Below are positions 6,018 to 6,036 of a stretch of DNA of 6,036 nt, one piece after another. This DNA comes from Methanosarcinales archaeon. Its GTDB lineage: Archaea; Halobacteriota; Methanosarcinia; Methanosarcinales; Methanogasteraceae. Position 1 is the stretch's first letter, and the number at the start of each line of letters is the position of its first letter. The notes under the pieces are model-generated. The model was given only the letters and a program-made list of their open reading frames with translations, was not told where the DNA came from and did not search any database. Both the position numbers and the translations under genes were made by a program. The DNA is taken from NCBI GenBank assembly GCA_030666765.1, contig DAOUXE010000079.1, forward strand, positions 1 through 6,036, in the 5' to 3' direction.

Positions 6018-6036
6018 TGTTATTAAATCGATAACA
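6018..6036. repeat. Inverted repeat at the right window edge
   Basis: TGTTAT (6018-6023) and ATAACA (6031-6036) form a perfect 6-bp inverted repeat around a 7-base centre in very AT-rich DNA. It may be an operator-like site or the start of a longer feature cut by the window edge; in DNA this AT-rich it may also be chance. Confidence 0.3.

Larger units (their letters stand above)
5707..6036. other. 330-base region without a convincing gene, upstream of cdhD
   Basis: Three parts can be told apart by eye. Positions 5707-5850 are of balanced composition and hold the cdhD TATA-like box, the short TnpB-tail-like frame and a GGGAGGTG on the minus strand (5813-5806). Positions 5851-5925 contain C7 and G5 runs that could pair. 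Positions 5926-6036 are strongly AT-rich with several TATA-like stretches on both strands. CCGGTA occurs three times on the plus strand (5780, 5827, 5866). A plus-strand frame of 95 codons crosses the region (5739-6026) but has no ribosome binding site, and its composition simply follows the changing DNA, so I do not call it a gene. Confidence 0.6.

Noticed and set aside
5739..6026. Plus-strand 95-codon frame upstream of cdhD
   Set aside because: No ribosome binding site, no recognisable domain, and its residue make-up changes with local base composition (His/Pro/Lys in the middle, Ile/Asn/Leu in the AT-rich end). It runs antisense to the TATA-like box and probable leader of cdhD.
1..6036. 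CRISPR array, toxin-antitoxin, defence system or intact transposon
   Set aside because: No regularly spaced repeats, and every sizeable coding region is accounted for by housekeeping, transport or ACDS genes.

Overview
The window looks like chromosomal DNA from a euryarchaeon that runs the archaeal Wood-Ljungdahl (acetyl-CoA decarbonylase/synthase) pathway. Candidates are the Methanosarcinales, ANME-type relatives or Archaeoglobus-like lineages. The evidence is an archaeal-only ribosomal protein (S3Ae), archaeal-type L15 and SecY, a bacterial-type zinc-lid adenylate kinase next to secY as in many Euryarchaeota, and a full-length CdhD. TATA-like boxes sit about 25-35 bases before several gene starts, and there are GGAGG-type ribosome binding sites. 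Species cannot be fixed from this window.

Layout from left to right. Positions 53-3283 hold four minus-strand genes, read right to left: rps3ae, rpl15, secY, adk. The last three are the classic tail of the archaeal spc ribosomal operon. rpl15 and secY are 23 bases apart, and secY and adk overlap by 4 bases (ATGA). rps3ae sits where L30, S5 and other spc genes would be expected, so the operon appears broken or rearranged just upstream of L15. Positions 3360-4283 carry one plus-strand gene, a Na+/Ca2+ exchanger-family antiporter with two clear alpha repeats, divergent from rps3ae across a 76-base shared promoter gap. Positions 4393-5706 carry cdhD on the minus strand, convergent with the antiporter. 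The 109-base gap between them contains a perfect 8-bp hairpin. Positions 5707-6036 have no convincing gene. The cdhD-proximal part has a TATA-like box and a short open frame that might be transposase debris. The middle has C-run/G-run pairs. The last 110 bases are strongly AT-rich.

How the genes work together: the left block is translation plus protein secretion (ribosomal proteins S3Ae and L15, the SecY translocon pore) with adenylate kinase for nucleotide balance, all expected to be growth-linked. CdhD is the small subunit of the corrinoid/iron-sulfur methyl carrier of the acetyl-CoA decarbonylase/synthase complex. It stands here without cdhE, cdhC or other partners, which is unusual. The antiporter is a stand-alone ion-transport gene with no visible link to either side.

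I see no defence system, CRISPR array, rRNA, tRNA or intact mobile element. The points most worth a second look are the isolated cdhD with its long upstream region, the rps3ae/rpl15 junction, and the possible transposon fossil directly before cdhD.
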